Assembly (NCBI GenBank): GCA_021234535.1
Contig: CM037836.1
Coordinates: forward strand, 26,092,769-26,156,768
From: Stichopus chloronotus
Lineage: Eukaryota > Echinodermata > Holothuroidea > Aspidochirotida > Stichopodidae
Length of the DNA stretch: 64,000 bases
Direction of reading: 5' to 3'
Position 1 is the first letter of the stretch. Each line of letters starts with the position of its first letter. Below, one piece after another: positions 10,968 to 25,600 of the stretch. Below the pieces are notes generated by a model. That model saw only the letters and a program-made list of their open reading frames with translations. It made no database searches and was not told where the DNA came from. A program made the translations under genes and the position numbers.

Positions 10968-13279
10968 CTTACATATATTGTATACGCTAGTGGTTACTGT
11001 TCTTTCATGTAAGGAGGCTCATACTTAATGAAATGTATGCTATAACTTTAATTAAGGCCGTGTTCATAAATCCTATCAGTTCAGCGAACAATACCAATCT
11101 ATAGTAAACAATTAACAAATTCTGGTCCCGTATTACCAGCTCCGAGATCAGTTGTGTAAATAGGAAAAATGTATAAAAATGTAATTGTGTAAATACCCGT
11201 GATTCATACCATATCCAGCTTGCCAAACCGGGGCCCGGGCATGAGCGAAGACAACAGTTCAATAGATACGAAAGGATCATTCACACTCCCCGTTGGTATT
11301 TCTTCGGTTAACTTAATCCCTCGATCATATACTGGTTCAATGAAAAACCATCCTCACATGAATGATCTTGAAAACATGACATAATCACGTGTCTCTGGGA
11401 TAATGCATACACGACTCGGGGTGTATGGATGTCTAACATTGAAATATGAACACCTTAATTCGTTACGCATAATCGAGTTCCCTGCATGAGCGTTTTTAAG
11501 CCTACAGTCTACATGAGTCACTGCACCAAAGGCGTAGGGTTTCATTTGTTACTATATGTCCCCCATTCAAAAAATTGAGCCAAAACAGTTTCTTTTTTAC
11601 GAAATTTGCCGGGAGTTGATGTTATATACCCCACCAATCGAAACTTGGGGGACGTGTTTCCTTGCCACCATCCCCCCCTCCCCTCCCCACCGATTGACGG
11701 CCATGGTCATAACCAGTAACCACGGGTAATCATACTCTAGTCATGTTCTTGGGCCCGCCATATGGCTCTGAGAGGGTTATAGGGTCCGCTAAAAACCAAA
11801 ACAGCACAGTGACCGTTGCCGGGTTCCCGCATCTGTTCCCGCACCGCAAGCCGGACCGCAGTTTCCCTGTTCTGACGCGAGAAGAATGTAGCCACCTGGA
11901 TAAAATGGCTGAATATGATTGGTGTGGCTCTTTTTGCATGCAAAGAAAAACGAACTACTAAAAGATAAAAAAAAGATGATGTGTGAGTACATAGCCACGC
12001 AGGAGATCTTAAATTTCATCATCCGAATGTGCACGATGAAAAATGTGTACTGTAAGAAAAATGTATGTTAATGACAACAATATCATTCCGTATTTAACAA
12101 TAACGAACATATAATGATAAATTCTACATGTAGTATACAGCTTTGTGTACAGAGAACAGCAAAACCGCAGTGGTTTTGGTGTGAACTGGCCTTTAAGAAC
12201 TCAAGTATAGAGATGGCTCTGTACATATAGAGCTACTAGCGCCATCTTTTGTCGTCTGTCGATGTGTTCACCCACCGGCAAGTGCTTCTTGTTGTGTTTA
12301 GTTTCGTTATTAAAAAGTTTCGGAAATATCACAGTACAGTTACGTGGTTTTACTGTAGGCCTATTAATATGCAATTACTGACTTGAAATGCAATTACTGG
12401 AACATGCAGAAATGTACAGGACTAATCGGTACATTATGATTCCAAACACATTCGTCTGACATTGCAATTTTAGAAAGTTGGTTTGTGATGAATCTTTACG
12501 CAATTGTGAGCAAAAACGCTTGTTTGCATAGGTTGAAGGTTAGAAGCGGTTACAGTCAGTTAAGTTCTTTACTTTTGTTATCCATCCAAATAACAGACTA
12601 TCTAGGTTCTTTGTCACTTTGCTTCTCCTTTTTGTGTGTGTGTTTGCTTTTTCCAGCCTGGCAAAAGTTTTATTTTCTTTGTTTTGTTTTTTTCTTTCAC
12701 TGCAAATTTCCAGACTTGGGGAGCTTCAATTCCTGTTCTTGCACTTTTCATGAGTAAAATAAAAGAGGAAAATAAAGAAAAACAAAACTTCCAAGATCAT
12801 CCATTTTTAGTTACTTGCGCCATCAAACTAATGGTAGCATACCCCTATTAATTTCCCCATTGACTTACACACTAAAATCGCAAAAGTAATGTGGTCTCTA
12901 AAGCCTTGTAGAAGTTTTCAACAGATATAAGCTACCACTCTTTAGAAAGCTGACACATTGGCTATTCATAGCTTTTTCAATTTTCCGTACCTTAGCTGGT
13001 TAGATTTTCTGCTAGAGGCCGTCCAAGTTACCAGACCTCGTCACTGGGGCAAATCACGCAGCGCCTTGAATGATACTGCTCTGCCACCCAAAAGTCCATA
13101 ACTTTTCCATAATTGCTTCAATTAGAACCATTTTCGCACCTTGTGTACCTCAACTCGCCTTTTTCAATATTCAATCCACAAAAGAACCCATCTCAAAGGA
13201 TGAAGTACTAAAAAAGTTGCCCAAATGTCCCTTATAGGGACTTTCACCGACACAGGGGAACGAAATGCGGAGGGATCTC
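10968..13279. other. Non-coding stretch with unsupported open frames
   Basis: Contains overlapping open frames on both strands at 11005-12034 that have no domains and no consistent splice borders. A GC-richer patch at 11740-11940 lies beside a short CCCCCCTCCCCTCCCC run at 11670-11690. Nothing is recognised as a gene. Confidence 0.45.
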
Positions 13280-14060
13280 CAACTTCTATATAGGGTATGC
13301 TACCTAATCTATGCAGTCAGGTTGGCATGTGCGTGTGTGTGTGTATATGTGTGTCTGTGATACTTGCTTTGGTACACTCTAACTCAATAGGGGAAAGTGG
13401 GATCAAACTTGAAATATATGTTTGCCATATTGAGAAGGTGAGCCATGTTCTTTTGGTGAAGGTCAAAGGTCATCTGGGGGCAAAAATCTGCAAACCTTTT
13501 TAACACGATATTTCAAGGATAAAACAAAGTTTATACTGGGTACATGAATGCATCATGGTAGTGATGTTTTCAAAGTTGAAGATTTTGGGGTCGAAGGTCC
13601 AAATCAGTGGGCCATTTTATGAAATCATGCAAAATCCCCTTTCTCCTACAACTTGTATGGTATTAAGTTAAAAAATTGCATCCTATTACTGGGTAGTGGT
13701 TCCTTCAGGTTGTTCAGGATTATTGGTTATATATGGGGGCCACATGGACCATTTTATGAAATCATGCATTTCTGCTTATTTTGCTTTACAATGTGGAAGT
13801 TCAAGGGTCAAATTAGCATTGTGGTAGTGGAACCATTTGCTGTGTTCAACATTTGTCGGTTCATACTTCAGAATGGATCATATTTGCCATCAATCATTAC
13901 ATTGTGCAAAGTGATGGTTTTTCCACAGATTATATGTTACAATGTTGAGTCTATGTTGAGTTTTCAAATTAGTGTTATGGTAGTTGAGTGCCTTTGGGTT
14001 CTTAGATACAAAATGGGGTCCAAACTTTTCGAGGATGTGATAAATTGTGCACTAATCTTA
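13280..14060 (-). mobile_element. Helentron-like tandem/CA-repeat element (reverse orientation)
   Basis: Reads CTATGCAGTCAGGTTGGCATGTG, here best compared by its parts CTATGCAGTCA and GGCATGTG, followed by a (GT)n run and degenerate tandem units with GGTCAAAGGTCATCTGGGG and CCATTTTATGAAATCATGC. The same order appears in reverse complement at 22800-24180, where CA repeats lead into GGCATGTG-type and CTATGCAGTCA-type motifs and a terminal hairpin. The 140-codon open frame at 13653-14075 lies within these units and is not a gene. Confidence 0.6.
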
Positions 14061-15155
14061 GTGAAGACTAAATGATAAGAGTTAAAATAATCAAGGAACC
14101 AGTGTCCCTCTATTTTTTTTTTGTTCAGGTTGTGTAATATGTCTAGAAATTTGGAAGTTAACGATGGTATGTGCTGCACACGTCTTAACATGCTGAACAA
14201 CACATGTTAAGTGCAAACACTGTTTAACTTTCACAGTTTCTCTGTCATCCCGTTTGTGCTGCATTAGCTGAGTATTTACTTTCATCTAGCTCCCCTTAGA
14301 CGGTCTGGGCCCACCCCCCCCCCAGGTCCCCGAAGTTCTTCCTGCATGCAAGTCAAGAAAACTTTATTATGGTAAAAAATAGTCCATATCACGAAACAAT
14401 GCAATGGACACCCTCAAAGGAGTTAGATGGTTGACACCAAAACTCTACTACATCAAGGGCATACAGAAAATTCAGCACAGGACATGAAACCATACTGCTT
14501 TAGCACAAATTATGTGGGTTGCAATAAATGTATAGCCTATATATAAGAACAAATAGTGCACCCTTGTGCAGTAAAGGTCAGGGAGGAAAAATAAAAGGAC
14601 TATTGTCAACTTTTATCTGGGCTGAGCAGAGCTTTAGCAGGATGAGGGATATCTTTTAGGGGGGAAGTGGCAGTTGCTATTTCAAGGGGTGGGCCCCCCC
14701 TAAAATGATTCATGATGAACAGTTGGTATCATATACAGTAGGGTAAGAGATTGATTATAGTGTATTCTAGTTCAACTCCAGGGTTAGAAGGTATGATAAA
14801 AACAGAGATATTGTGACAATAACTGAACAAAATACAATACCATACAAGTATTGTGGCATTTGGTTAAGCTCAATGTATTGACTCTGACCATTCTAAGTGC
14901 AAGGTTTTACCAGCTGTTTGGACATAACTAGGTAAAACATTACATTGCCATGAATCTCAAGATACTTTATCTCCAGGTATTATGACTCTCTTGACACAAT
15001 AATCCTGCAATACAGTGTCATCTTGAAATAATCAGAATATATCCAGACTTTTGCCTGACATTTCCACTCAATTAACGACACGATTAGGCCCCAGTGCTAG
15101 TAAAAGAATATCAGGGAAGTTGGTAAGCCATGCAGTCTCTCAATTCTTTACTTAC
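14061..15155. other. Non-coding stretch
   Basis: No gene supported. There is a C-run near 14314-14324 and a G/C-rich patch GGGGTGGGCCCCCCC near 14686. Confidence 0.5.
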
Positions 15156-15265
15156 ATAACTTAAACATTGATGGTCCAAAATTCGGGCCATGAACATTTA
15201 ACCTCAACCCGTAAAACGGTCTGTCTCCCTTCTCCTCTCCCAAACCGACAGTAGGCTCAACTGTA
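15156..15265 (-). CDS. Possible internal exon, unidentified
   Basis: On the minus strand a T-rich tract is followed by GATAAG/GATACAG and an open frame of about 36 codons, including GEEKGDRPFYGLRLNVHG. It ends at a strong donor, TTAT/GTAAGTAA. Amino-acid composition looks protein-like. No companion exons were found and the acceptor is ambiguous, so this is a weak candidate only. Confidence 0.2.
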
Positions 15266-15299
15266 TCCTTATCAATTTGCATGGAATCCAAAGTGCAAA

Positions 15300-18200
15300 A
15301 AAAAAAGAAAAAACATGTAAAAGGAAAATTGTAATACTTTTTTTCATTCCCTAATGAGCAAGACTTGCCAAACAGATACAGAGGAGACTGATTTGATAAA
15401 CCTGTCACAGAAAGCAAAACAATGTGCACTGTGTGACTACCAAACACTGAGAGAAATTTTAAACCAATTGCTATCAGTGTACAAAACAAGTCACATCGTT
15501 CTTCTTGGAGGCCACTCAACAAAACTGTGTGATTTACACTTTCATTGTTGAGATTTCTAGTAAAGGCAAAGTTCATGAAACTACTCAAAATCAATGTAAA
15601 AACCAGTCAGAAAACAAAACAGAAAGCAATAAAACGTTTATGGTGCATTACAAAGTCGGAGGCAATAGCCATCTGGCTACTGATTTGAGCATACAGGAAT
15701 AACGCAACTGGTATATTGGAAAAAGAAAATGTAACACTTCAAAAGTCTAAACAAAGAAAATGTATGTGCATTCATCAAACATGCTGTGAAGGAGAAAGTA
15801 GTGGCTTTGTGTGAGTACCTCTATATTTGGAGAGGTAGACAAAAACAAAGCATGCAAAAGTACCAAAAATAGACAAAGAACTTTTTGCAGCATAAAAGCG
15901 CTAAAAATACTGTGATTGCTTTGCCTATCACTAGACTTCAGAGTCTAAATCCAAATGATAATATGACATGAACTTTTGACAACGTCAAAGCAAAATAATA
16001 CGTCACATGTACGTAGCCTTTGTGCGGGGTCCACAATTCAGACTTGGGATTTAGATTTCCAACATTCAGACTCCAAAATTTAGACTTGGACCCCCTGCCC
16101 ATAGTCCGTCAGGTACTCGGGTACCCACAAACGGTAATTTCCGTTAAGCTTCAAGTGCATCGTGAAGTCGTAATACGATATTTCGCTTTGCATGTTAATA
16201 AAAAACATCACGCATCTTACATACAGGCAGGACAAATTGTTGACAATGGAATTCCTTGTTAGCTATGTGTTTCACGGCACAATGTGTGTTAGTGAAACTT
16301 TAGATCCAGGTAGCAATTTCAGAACCAAGTCCTGACCTCCTTGGTCGGTTAATAACCTCCTTGACCTTGTTGACCTCGTTGGTCACATGTCCCATGCAAA
16401 GACAACTCAACCACAGCTTGAAATTGATCAATGGTATAACCTTTTGATTAGAGAAGGCAGCACAACCATTTCTGTCATGGTATATGTGACAATGATAAAT
16501 AATCCAGTATATTCCATAATAAGTCTCTTGTGTGATTCCTGGCTTTCAAACTATACATAAGACAAATGAAAGATCTTGCATAATCATCTCTAAAGAGAAA
16601 AATGCTAAAAAAAAAAAAATACAAAATTAGCATAAAAAGGTCTAGGTAAGCAACAGGTGGACTTACAGAGATAATGGTACAAGAACGTCAAATCTTTCAT
16701 TAATGATAGCTCTCAGATCAGCTCACAGTCAAACTGTTTCAATGCTTCACTAAAAGGTTGCCGTTTACGATGTTTGCAATGATTAAAAATAAAAGACACA
16801 TATTTTTTCTTCAAGGTGGCATGCACAGCAATTTAAAATACAGAGTTGTTTCTCTGGTGTCCCTATTCACGTAAATGGGTGATACCAGCTCGATGAAACA
16901 ACGAAAATCTTCGTTTGTGGTTTACCGTAGCATACGATACAGGATGCACCATCATATCATTTCTTGATTTATCATCTTTACCGATCGAATGTTTACGAAA
17001 CGCAAGATAAGCCCTCCAACATTCATAACCAGATAATGAGAGTCATTTAGGTTTGTGGTTAAATTTTCAACAGCCTACACTTGGCATTACTTTGGATGAT
17101 CGTGAATGCAATGATGCTCGCAGATATTCAATGCAAGCCGTCAATGCGTAATGTTTATGTGAAGATGCAATACTAGGCAGAGATTTATGTGCAGTCATGC
17201 TACACTCGGCACAACAGCATTTGGAGTGCATAGAACAACATATACTACAACACATAATCTAAACACACATACTCAAAGCAAGAACGAAGAACAATTTCAG
17301 ATGCACAAAAGTAATTGCATGTTTATGACAAATTATAACAAATTCACAAACTCTGAGTAAGTAGTAATGAACTGTGAATGACACTGGCTGGTGTGTTACC
17401 TCTTCCAGCAAGACAGTGTGATGACGCACATAAATGCGCAAAGATAAACACACACAGTATTAGCTAACACATTCAAATGTCAACCAAAACAAGTCTCAAG
17501 AATGAATGAAATGGGTATCTTCATTAAACATGATTAAGGAAACGGGGAATTTGAGTAACCGATGATAGATAAAATTGCACTTATCTCCAAGAGGAAACAA
17601 AGAGAAAAAATCTAAGAAATTATTTCTGAAAGATTTTCGATACGTTCTGCTAACAACATTATAGTAAGGTTGAACATATGGCCTGACTCTGCAAAAATGT
17701 CAATGTTTTCCACATGCTTTTCTTTAAGAACTATTTTAGATCAACATTAAAAAATGATGACAAAACATAACAAATGTGAATAATCCTTAAGTTTTGCTGA
17801 TTTTTCACAATGTCGTTGGCTGTGTGGAGGTAATTTATGCCCTTTTCTTCATGTGACCTAGATGAGTCAAAAGTATTGAGAGAGGAATGCCAATATTCAT
17901 GAGTAACAGCTAAGGAATCAATGATTCCATTTACTGCATTGGGGAAAAATTGAAAGGAAACATGTTGTTTACACTGTTACCTGGACCCACCAGGTTTCGT
18001 TTGATACAAAATAGTAGTCAATACGACTGACAAACGTACGATACTGTCTTACTGTTCTTTTAGTGTACTGGCCTTCATCATCACGATCTGTGTGCAAACC
18101 ATACACAAGTAAGATCTGACATTCTATACAAAGCACACAAACTGTACTTGCCTGCATGCATAGCCCGCACCTACAGCTAGTTGTACGATAATGAGACAAC

Positions 18201-21200
18201 CTCTGACTTTCAGTTCCACATACTCATGACGTAAATCTCAAATTAGACTTTTGTTTGCAAACAAATCATTAAGGTTTGCTTTTGATATTCCTCTGGGAGC
18301 GCTAATTCTTTGCTGTTTTCTTCTTTAAATATTCATTTGCACATGTTCCCGTCATGGGTCCAATTACTGAACCGCTGCAGGTGTCACTGATTAACTCATT
18401 GAAACAAAGTAATGCAGCTATGATCAAAGCATAGAACAAACTGTGTGTATTTTTCTCTGATAAAGCACAATGTTAGCATCATATTTAGCAGAATGTTTAC
18501 AACATTTTGAGCAACTACCGTGATTGATCACAGTGGGGATAAGGTGAATGAAAGGGCATAACTTTTTTACATGTTGACAGCAACAAGCAAGTCATCATTA
18601 ACCAATTGTAAAAATTCCTTGGACAAGAAAATTAAATTTAACCAAACACCAACATTATGACAAGAAAATGGGCCAGGGTACTTGCAAAAACAGCTCACAG
18701 ATGCAGTATGATTTCCGATTAAGGTGTGAAAAGGACTTCACTTTGGGAGTCTCAAACACAAACTAGTCTCCAAAAGTAATTCCACCAAAACAAGGGTCGA
18801 ACAAAAGACTGCATAACAGAGGAAATCTATTTTAAGTGTGAAAATCGAACTGTTTCTAGGAAGTTTTTGCATGAACTAGACTCCAAACCAGACTGTACAA
18901 GAGTGGTGGATGGATGTAAGACCACAAGACAGTGTTTATCAGAAGTACTCCAAAGCATGAAAAAAAAACTCCAACGCTGAATCTAAACAAAGAGATCGAT
19001 GACCAAGTAAGCTGAGCTAAACCAGTGTAAGTGTTTCATTAACAAAATGTTTTCATGTTTTGCATTAAGTGTTGACACACGTAATAAACATGTACAAATA
19101 TATTGTGGAACAACTGACGACAATTGACAAAAACATTACCTCACTTTGCAGTCTGCTTTCCATAACTTTTTTATGTTTCAGGTAACAGTAATAACGTTTG
19201 ACAATTTGAAAATGGCTGTGGCAAATTTGTATCACTTTGATTCATATATATATAGAGAGAAATGCAAAATCTAACCTTGGAAACATTTCAATTTTCTACT
19301 GTTTCTGCTAATTTCTTCTTGAGATTGACACCTAACAAAAACCATCCACCAATGTGAGCTTGAGATTCTTTACGATAAACACATTGCAATGACACTGGAA
19401 GCATGCAACAGATATTGGGCTACACAAATAAGAACCACTTGGTCTGAAAACTGGACCACAAATAGTTCAGAACCCTTAAAAACGTTCAGAATTCTTAAAA
19501 AAGAATTCTAAAAAAAAAGAAAGAAAAACAAAATTTAATAAAAAAAAAATCCAAACAATTTAAGGGCATTCAAATGCTGATGAAGATACTACCTTTTTAA
19601 AATTATCAGAGGCAAAAGGATAGTGTTTTGAACAACTTCCGCGAGTGGAGTACTGTTTGGGGTTTTTCAGCTTTGTTGAGGCAGTTTTGTAATTTGAGGT
19701 AATCACCTATGCAACTTTGTAAGTTACTTGTTGAAAACTTTTGGAATGGTTTCACTGAAAGGGAACCGTATGCTTACATGTTGCTGTTATGCAAATGACC
19801 ATGACAACACTGTTTACAGAACAATAGGGATGTAATTATAAATAAGAAGCTTGAAGGAAGATATAACAAACAACTACAAGATTCCTCAATGAAAGATTGT
19901 TAGAGAAAAGACATTTTAGAGGCAAATTAACAACAATTTGTGAAGCTCATAGTATTATAACAAATAACTCGTGAACATTCCCTGATTTGTTGCATTGACA
20001 TATGGTATAAAATGACAAAATGGAATGTTCAGATAATTTTTTCATCCATATGACCAACAACATAAAAGTGGACAACGCAACCCCATGTAATGAAAATTGT
20101 AGATTACAATGAAAGGAATTTAGCAAAAAGATTTTCTAACTTTGCATCAACAACTCATTTACAAATAAATACTTCATTCTCATGATCTAAGAATGCAACA
20201 AAACCTTGATTTTTATTTCAGTTTTACAGAAACTGAATAATACATATGGAAAGACTGCTTCATTTGGTATACCTTGAGCAGTTGTGTGTGTGTGTATGTG
20301 TTTTGAGGCTTCATTCAAAGATTACATTGAATCATGCAAATATTAAACACAATACAGTGCACATTACATCAGATAGTAACATTAAAAACAATGATTCACA
20401 ACATCACTGCCAAAATTATATTCTTCTTCTTAACTTTTACCAGCCTAAGTTTAAGTCTGTCTCTCTTCCTGTTGGAAGTAAACCAAGGATAATGACTACA
20501 CCTCATGTTTGTGCAAAGCTCCTTTTGCACGCATGTAGTTTTCAACTTGACCCATTACCTTATTCACAATTCCAGAAGCCAGATGGTATACCACTTATCT
20601 TCAAGTCAGCACTCAAATTGGGGTTGGGTGGGTGAAGGAGAGCAGGGAGGAGGGGGTACTTCTGTTTTAGCATTTGAATACCATCTCAGATATTCACCCT
20701 ACTGAGCGATGATATAAGAATGCCAATGTGCAATTTGACTTACATAAACTATCCAAATTAATTATCAGAATTGTCCACATATTAGGTTGACATAATTCAA
20801 CGATACAGCGCTTAGTTTTGACGGTGGTGATTTTTGTGGCAGTTGAAGAGGAAACACACGCTACAGTATACATAAAACTTGTTGAGATCAATTCACAATC
20901 TATCTGATTCACTCCCAAGTCAAGAGAACAGAGGTATGAAGGGGAAAAAAGTCTTAGTTCACTGTGAGTATACAAGAGACATTTGGTATGACACAACAAG
21001 AACTTAAACGAACTACAACTGTTTTCCACTATCTGTTAGACTACACTCAGTGAAAAGCGATTAATTAGCATACAACTTAGCATTACAAAAGGGACAGCAA
21101 ATAAGTTTGTGCAGCATCAAATAAGGTATGATATATATAAACCCAATCATACCTGGAAAGATATAACGGAAGTGGGAATTGCAATGATGAGAATTCAGAT

Positions 21201-21805
21201 GCAAAATCTTCAGGCTTAAAGGTATTTTAATAATGTACACATATGATTTTGCGGAACATGAACATAAACACAAGAATATGATCCCTCACAAATGAACAGG
21301 AAGTCCATCAACAGGTATAACCAACGTAAGCTTGTTTGATTACTTACCACCTCCATCCCTATGTGAAAATCACACATAAGCAAAGGTATCAAACAGTTAT
21401 AAAATCATTTCTGGATACTCGCTGTTTTATTAAGTTTTATTCGAAGCTTTACCGTAAGTCTTTACCGTAAGTCTTCTCATTCTCAATGTATACATTGTAC
21501 ATTGGCATAAACACAGCAAAAATGATAAAAGCAAACTCTAACCTCCCCCCCCAAAAAAAAAAATCATCTTTGTCAGTGCAGACAGCTTTCAATCACACCC
21601 GTTCATAGACATACTTCTTTTCCAAATTTTGGGGGTGATTCCTAAAGTGTGAGAAATTTCAGAAATTCAATCAATTCAATTTAGAACATCTGAATGGGAG
21701 ACTGTGACTTTCACAGCATTCCCAAATCACGCCTCCAAAAGAAAAGAATTTTTGATACCATCGTGTGAAACATAAATTGTAGGCTGTGTTTGCTTTGGAC
21801 ATAGA
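15300..21805. other. Non-coding stretch downstream of EDC3
   Basis: AT-rich DNA with short A/T runs (16608, 19510-19550). I see no exon, RNA gene or clear repeat family. A small duplication TTTACCGTAAGTC x2 lies near 21450-21475. Confidence 0.45.
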
Positions 21806-21822
21806 TTTTATTTATTTATTTT
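21806..21822 (-). terminator. Candidate polyadenylation signals of EDC3
   Basis: On the minus strand this reads as overlapping AATAAA motifs (AATAAATAAATAAAAT). They are the first AATAAA motifs downstream of the EDC3 stop codon, giving a 3' untranslated region of roughly 500 bp. Assignment is inference. Confidence 0.4.
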
Positions 21823-22311
21823 TTTTTCAAAACAACAACTGTTTATGAAAAGAGCTACATCAAGGTGATAGTATGACTGGGGGCCACCTACATGAAATGT
21901 GAAAGAGATAAATCAAGTTTCAGCAAGTTCATAATCAGACTTTTAAGTCAATGGCACAAATACTTCCATGTGTTATGAAAGATGACCCACTTTAAAAGGA
22001 AACTGTTTACAATCTCCAGTGTTTATATTGCAGAGAGAACTTTCCTCTGTCAATTGCATTTAATTCACCTGCTTCAAACTATATTGAGGAATTGATCCGT
22101 GGGGATGGGGAAATTACCAGCATTTCTGGCACTCTGCATATTTCACTAACCCTGGTCTAAAATGAAAGATTTCAGCAATTAATCACATATATCACCATTC
22201 TTAGTTTGAACTCCTGAGCATGTGCAGTACCAAGGTTAATGCACTCCTGTTCTTGTTTGTGCGCTTTACCGATTCTGCATCTAGAGGTCAAAACTGCAAA
22301 CACAGTTAACT

Positions 22312-22634
22312 TCATGTGTCTTCCAAAGGAATCACAAACTTTGAGCCGTACGGAACCACATACTCCTGCCCGAGGCCTTTGTAAAACTTGTTCGGAATTC
22401 CTGGGTCACACAGGTATATGTTACCTAAACTTGCACTCCCATGAAGAGGTAGTCCGACAAATATGCTCCACTTGCTGTTGAAGTCCTGATGTTTGCTGGG
22501 ATCTAGGCTCAAGATGCAGGCCTTGGAATTCTGGGTGGCCCATCTGATAGCAGACTTGCTAAAGTCATTTTCCAAGTTAGCAGCCGGTCTATGCAGAGCA
22601 CTGATGATGAGGTCTACTGGTGAGTCAGGAAGAT
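22312..22634 (-). CDS. EDC3: EDC3 coding exon 6 (end of YjeF_N domain, stop)
   Basis: Acceptor TTCTTCCTTCAG, then DLPDSPVDLIISALHRPAAN, and later RWATQNSKACILSLDPS, KWSIFVGLPL, NIYLCDPGIP and YGSKFVIPLEDT before the TGA at 22314-22312. These match the family's DLPTSPVDL, SIDPP, GLPLPLG, IYLCDIGIP and GCKFVIPL positions, so the C-terminus is intact. Confidence 0.96.
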
Positions 22635-25600
22635 CTGAAGGAAGAAGAATCATCAAAATAGTTTTTTGTAACATTGGTAACAACCAGGAAAAAAAATTAC
22701 AGTAATATTGAACAAGAGCTCCAAGGGCACTGTGGTTCCTTGCAAAGATGTACAGTCTATAATGTAAATGATGGAGTAAAAGCAGCATTTTGCATTATTT
22801 TGTACAATAGCCCGTATGGCCCATTTCTGACCATGAACCCTCACTTTTGTGACTTAAAAATCTGCAGAGAATGAAACAAATGTCATGATTTTATAAAATG
22901 GCCCATACGGCCCACATTGGACCCAAAACATGATGTAACATGCACCCACATGGAACCACTTCCACAGCACAAATGTGACCAACCATCAACAGTGCTACAT
23001 ACAATCTGTAAGAGAAGAAGTATTTTGCATGATTTCACAACAGCGCTATGGTTCCTTGTACTTGGCATATACATACTGTAAAATGATATTGTCGAGTTCT
23101 TAAATATCAAAGACAACAATATCAATTAATGCAATGAATTGAAGATGTTGATTCCTACAATATACAGTAATATCCCATTCATTTCACAAAGCACAAAACA
23201 ACTGTGAATCTTTCATTTCAAGCCCTAATGAAGGGGTTCTGTTAATTGCAATAAGACTTATCACATCTATGCCCCTTTAAAGTCCACACAACACTGACAA
23301 CATGCCCTGGAGGCAACTGCTAAGAACACCAACTAACTTATTTTCTTTGTGTCTTGCCCACCTTTCTAATTCCTAGTCATTTATATCAATGCACACATCG
23401 GCACTGGAGCACGAGGACGTAAACTGATCCAGCCAAAACTTGTCTGATGTGACCACCTACAGTACTTCCTACAGCATTGCTGCTTCTTCATTTGATCATG
23501 AAACTACTACCTCAAGCAGTACTTCCATGATTTTCTGCAGGGAGACTGAGGGAACATATAAGCATCCATAGCATTAAAATGGAGCGAAGGAATTTCAGTA
23601 ACCAAAAGTCAATTGCTCGCAGCATGCACAAAAAATTCTAAATTTGCTGTACACTCTTCCTGAAGCCAAAAATGCAGAAAACATTGAAAATAAAAATGCC
23701 ATGGTAAGGTACCTCATATCTAGCAACACCTTCCAACCACATTTGAAGCAAATCAGACAAGACACTGCAAAGATATTGCCATATCGAAAATTTTAAATTC
23801 AGTCCCACCAACTTATTAAAATGCAAGATATAGGCACCAAAACCAATACGGCACATCTACTAAGGACAATACACATACCCACCAAGTTTGAGAAAAAATT
23901 GAGCACTCCATTGTTGAGTTATCGTGCCACGTACCTCCCATTCCAAGCTTGACATTAAGCCCTCCTCACTCATTAATAAGCAAGATATGAGCACCAAAAA
24001 TGACGGGGCACATCTACACAATGTGACACACGTACATACCAAGTTTGAGAAAAATTGAGCATTCGATAATTGAGTTATCACAGCACATACCTCACATTTC
24101 AATGGCATCACAAACACACACACATATACACATGCCGAGTTGACTGCATAGGTTCCTTTGGTAACACAAGGAACCAAAAATGAAGCTATAAAAGTAAAAA
24201 CATGAATGCAGGTTTGTGTCCGGAAAAATACAAACACTGTTAGTGCAAAATGATGAAGCATATTACGAAGACAAAACTTGGCAAAGTTATTTTCTCTAGA
24301 ACATCATTACAGTGCATACATATACGTGACTCCACACACTCAAAAAAAGACTATCTATGAATGAATATATCAATCAATGAGAAAACACCTACTTTTCAAA
24401 CAAAATTTAAAACCACTGTATTCGCATCAAATGTAACATGATACAGCTAAGGGATAAGCTTCCTAATTTCACTATCAACATTTTGGGGTTGGATAACTTA
24501 CCTGAGGGTGGCTCTACAACTTAGCTTGCACTGATCCCAACATGCACTGGGAGGGAATCTTTGCGGGTAACTAGTTAGGTATATACACAACTGAAGAGAC
24601 GTTCATTTGTGGTTATATTCATAAACAGTTCACCATGTCAAATCAATGAAGCACTGACAATCCAACTCATCCATGGTGTTTGAAGTGTTTAAACTCATCA
24701 ATGCTGTTAAGCACCATCACATGCTATCAAAGCAAAACTTTCCTTTTACACAGTTACGTGCTTTCTGAAAGAAATAATGGCTGCCGCTGTTCTGTCACTA
24801 ACTTGTTTGCTAATTTTTCCTCTTTACCACATAGATGTCACCAGAAACAGTTAAAACTTGCAGAAAATAAGTCATGGTACACTCTGGAATAAACATGTGA
24901 ATGACAACAACAAAAAAAAGTGCGCAAGTGACCTGACACGAATGTCGGAACTAGAGGTGGAGAGGGCATCCTCAATGACACTTAAACCAAACCAATGACA
25001 AGAATTTTAGATGTGAGAGCAGATTGGAACCGTAGGTCAAGTTGACCAATTAACACTAGAGTTCAATGAAAAAAAAATGAAAACAACTACATAAAACAAC
25101 CTCTCAGAATAGCGATGAACCACTTTAACTTAAAATGAAACTTGTTCTTGAGTGTTTCTAAGTTGATCCTTTCTATCCATTGCCTCTTTTGTCTGTGGTC
25201 CTCAAAATGTCACTATCAGTTTCTATCTGATGAGGGACAGCAACGTTAGTATTTTCATTGTACATATCAACAACTTGAAACAAAGACGCCTGAAAACGAC
25301 GATGATTGATTGATGAAATGTCACAACAGAAATGGTGTGAAATGTGGTTCACCAACCCCTCTGCTGCAATGTAAAACCAAATGTAGGGAAAAAACAGTTG
25401 TAAAGCTGGTTGGAAAGCACTTCCAAAGGGGCCATGCCTTCAACAAAATCATCAACAGAAATACAGTCAAAATTAGTCATACCTGAATGCCAAACATCGC
25501 ACACAATGCCTGCATTATCACTGCACAGAGTATGAAAGGATACATCAGAGATCATGTGACTGCCGCAAATCCAGAATTGTGCCCCCTTCGCGGCGAGTGC

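Noticed and set aside
13653..14075. 140-codon plus-strand frame
   Set aside because: It coincides with degenerate tandem units of a repeat element.
15148..15594. 148-codon minus-strand frame as a single gene
   Set aside because: The first part is translated T-rich DNA (a run of Phe). Only the last 36 codons look protein-like, and these are listed as a weak exon.
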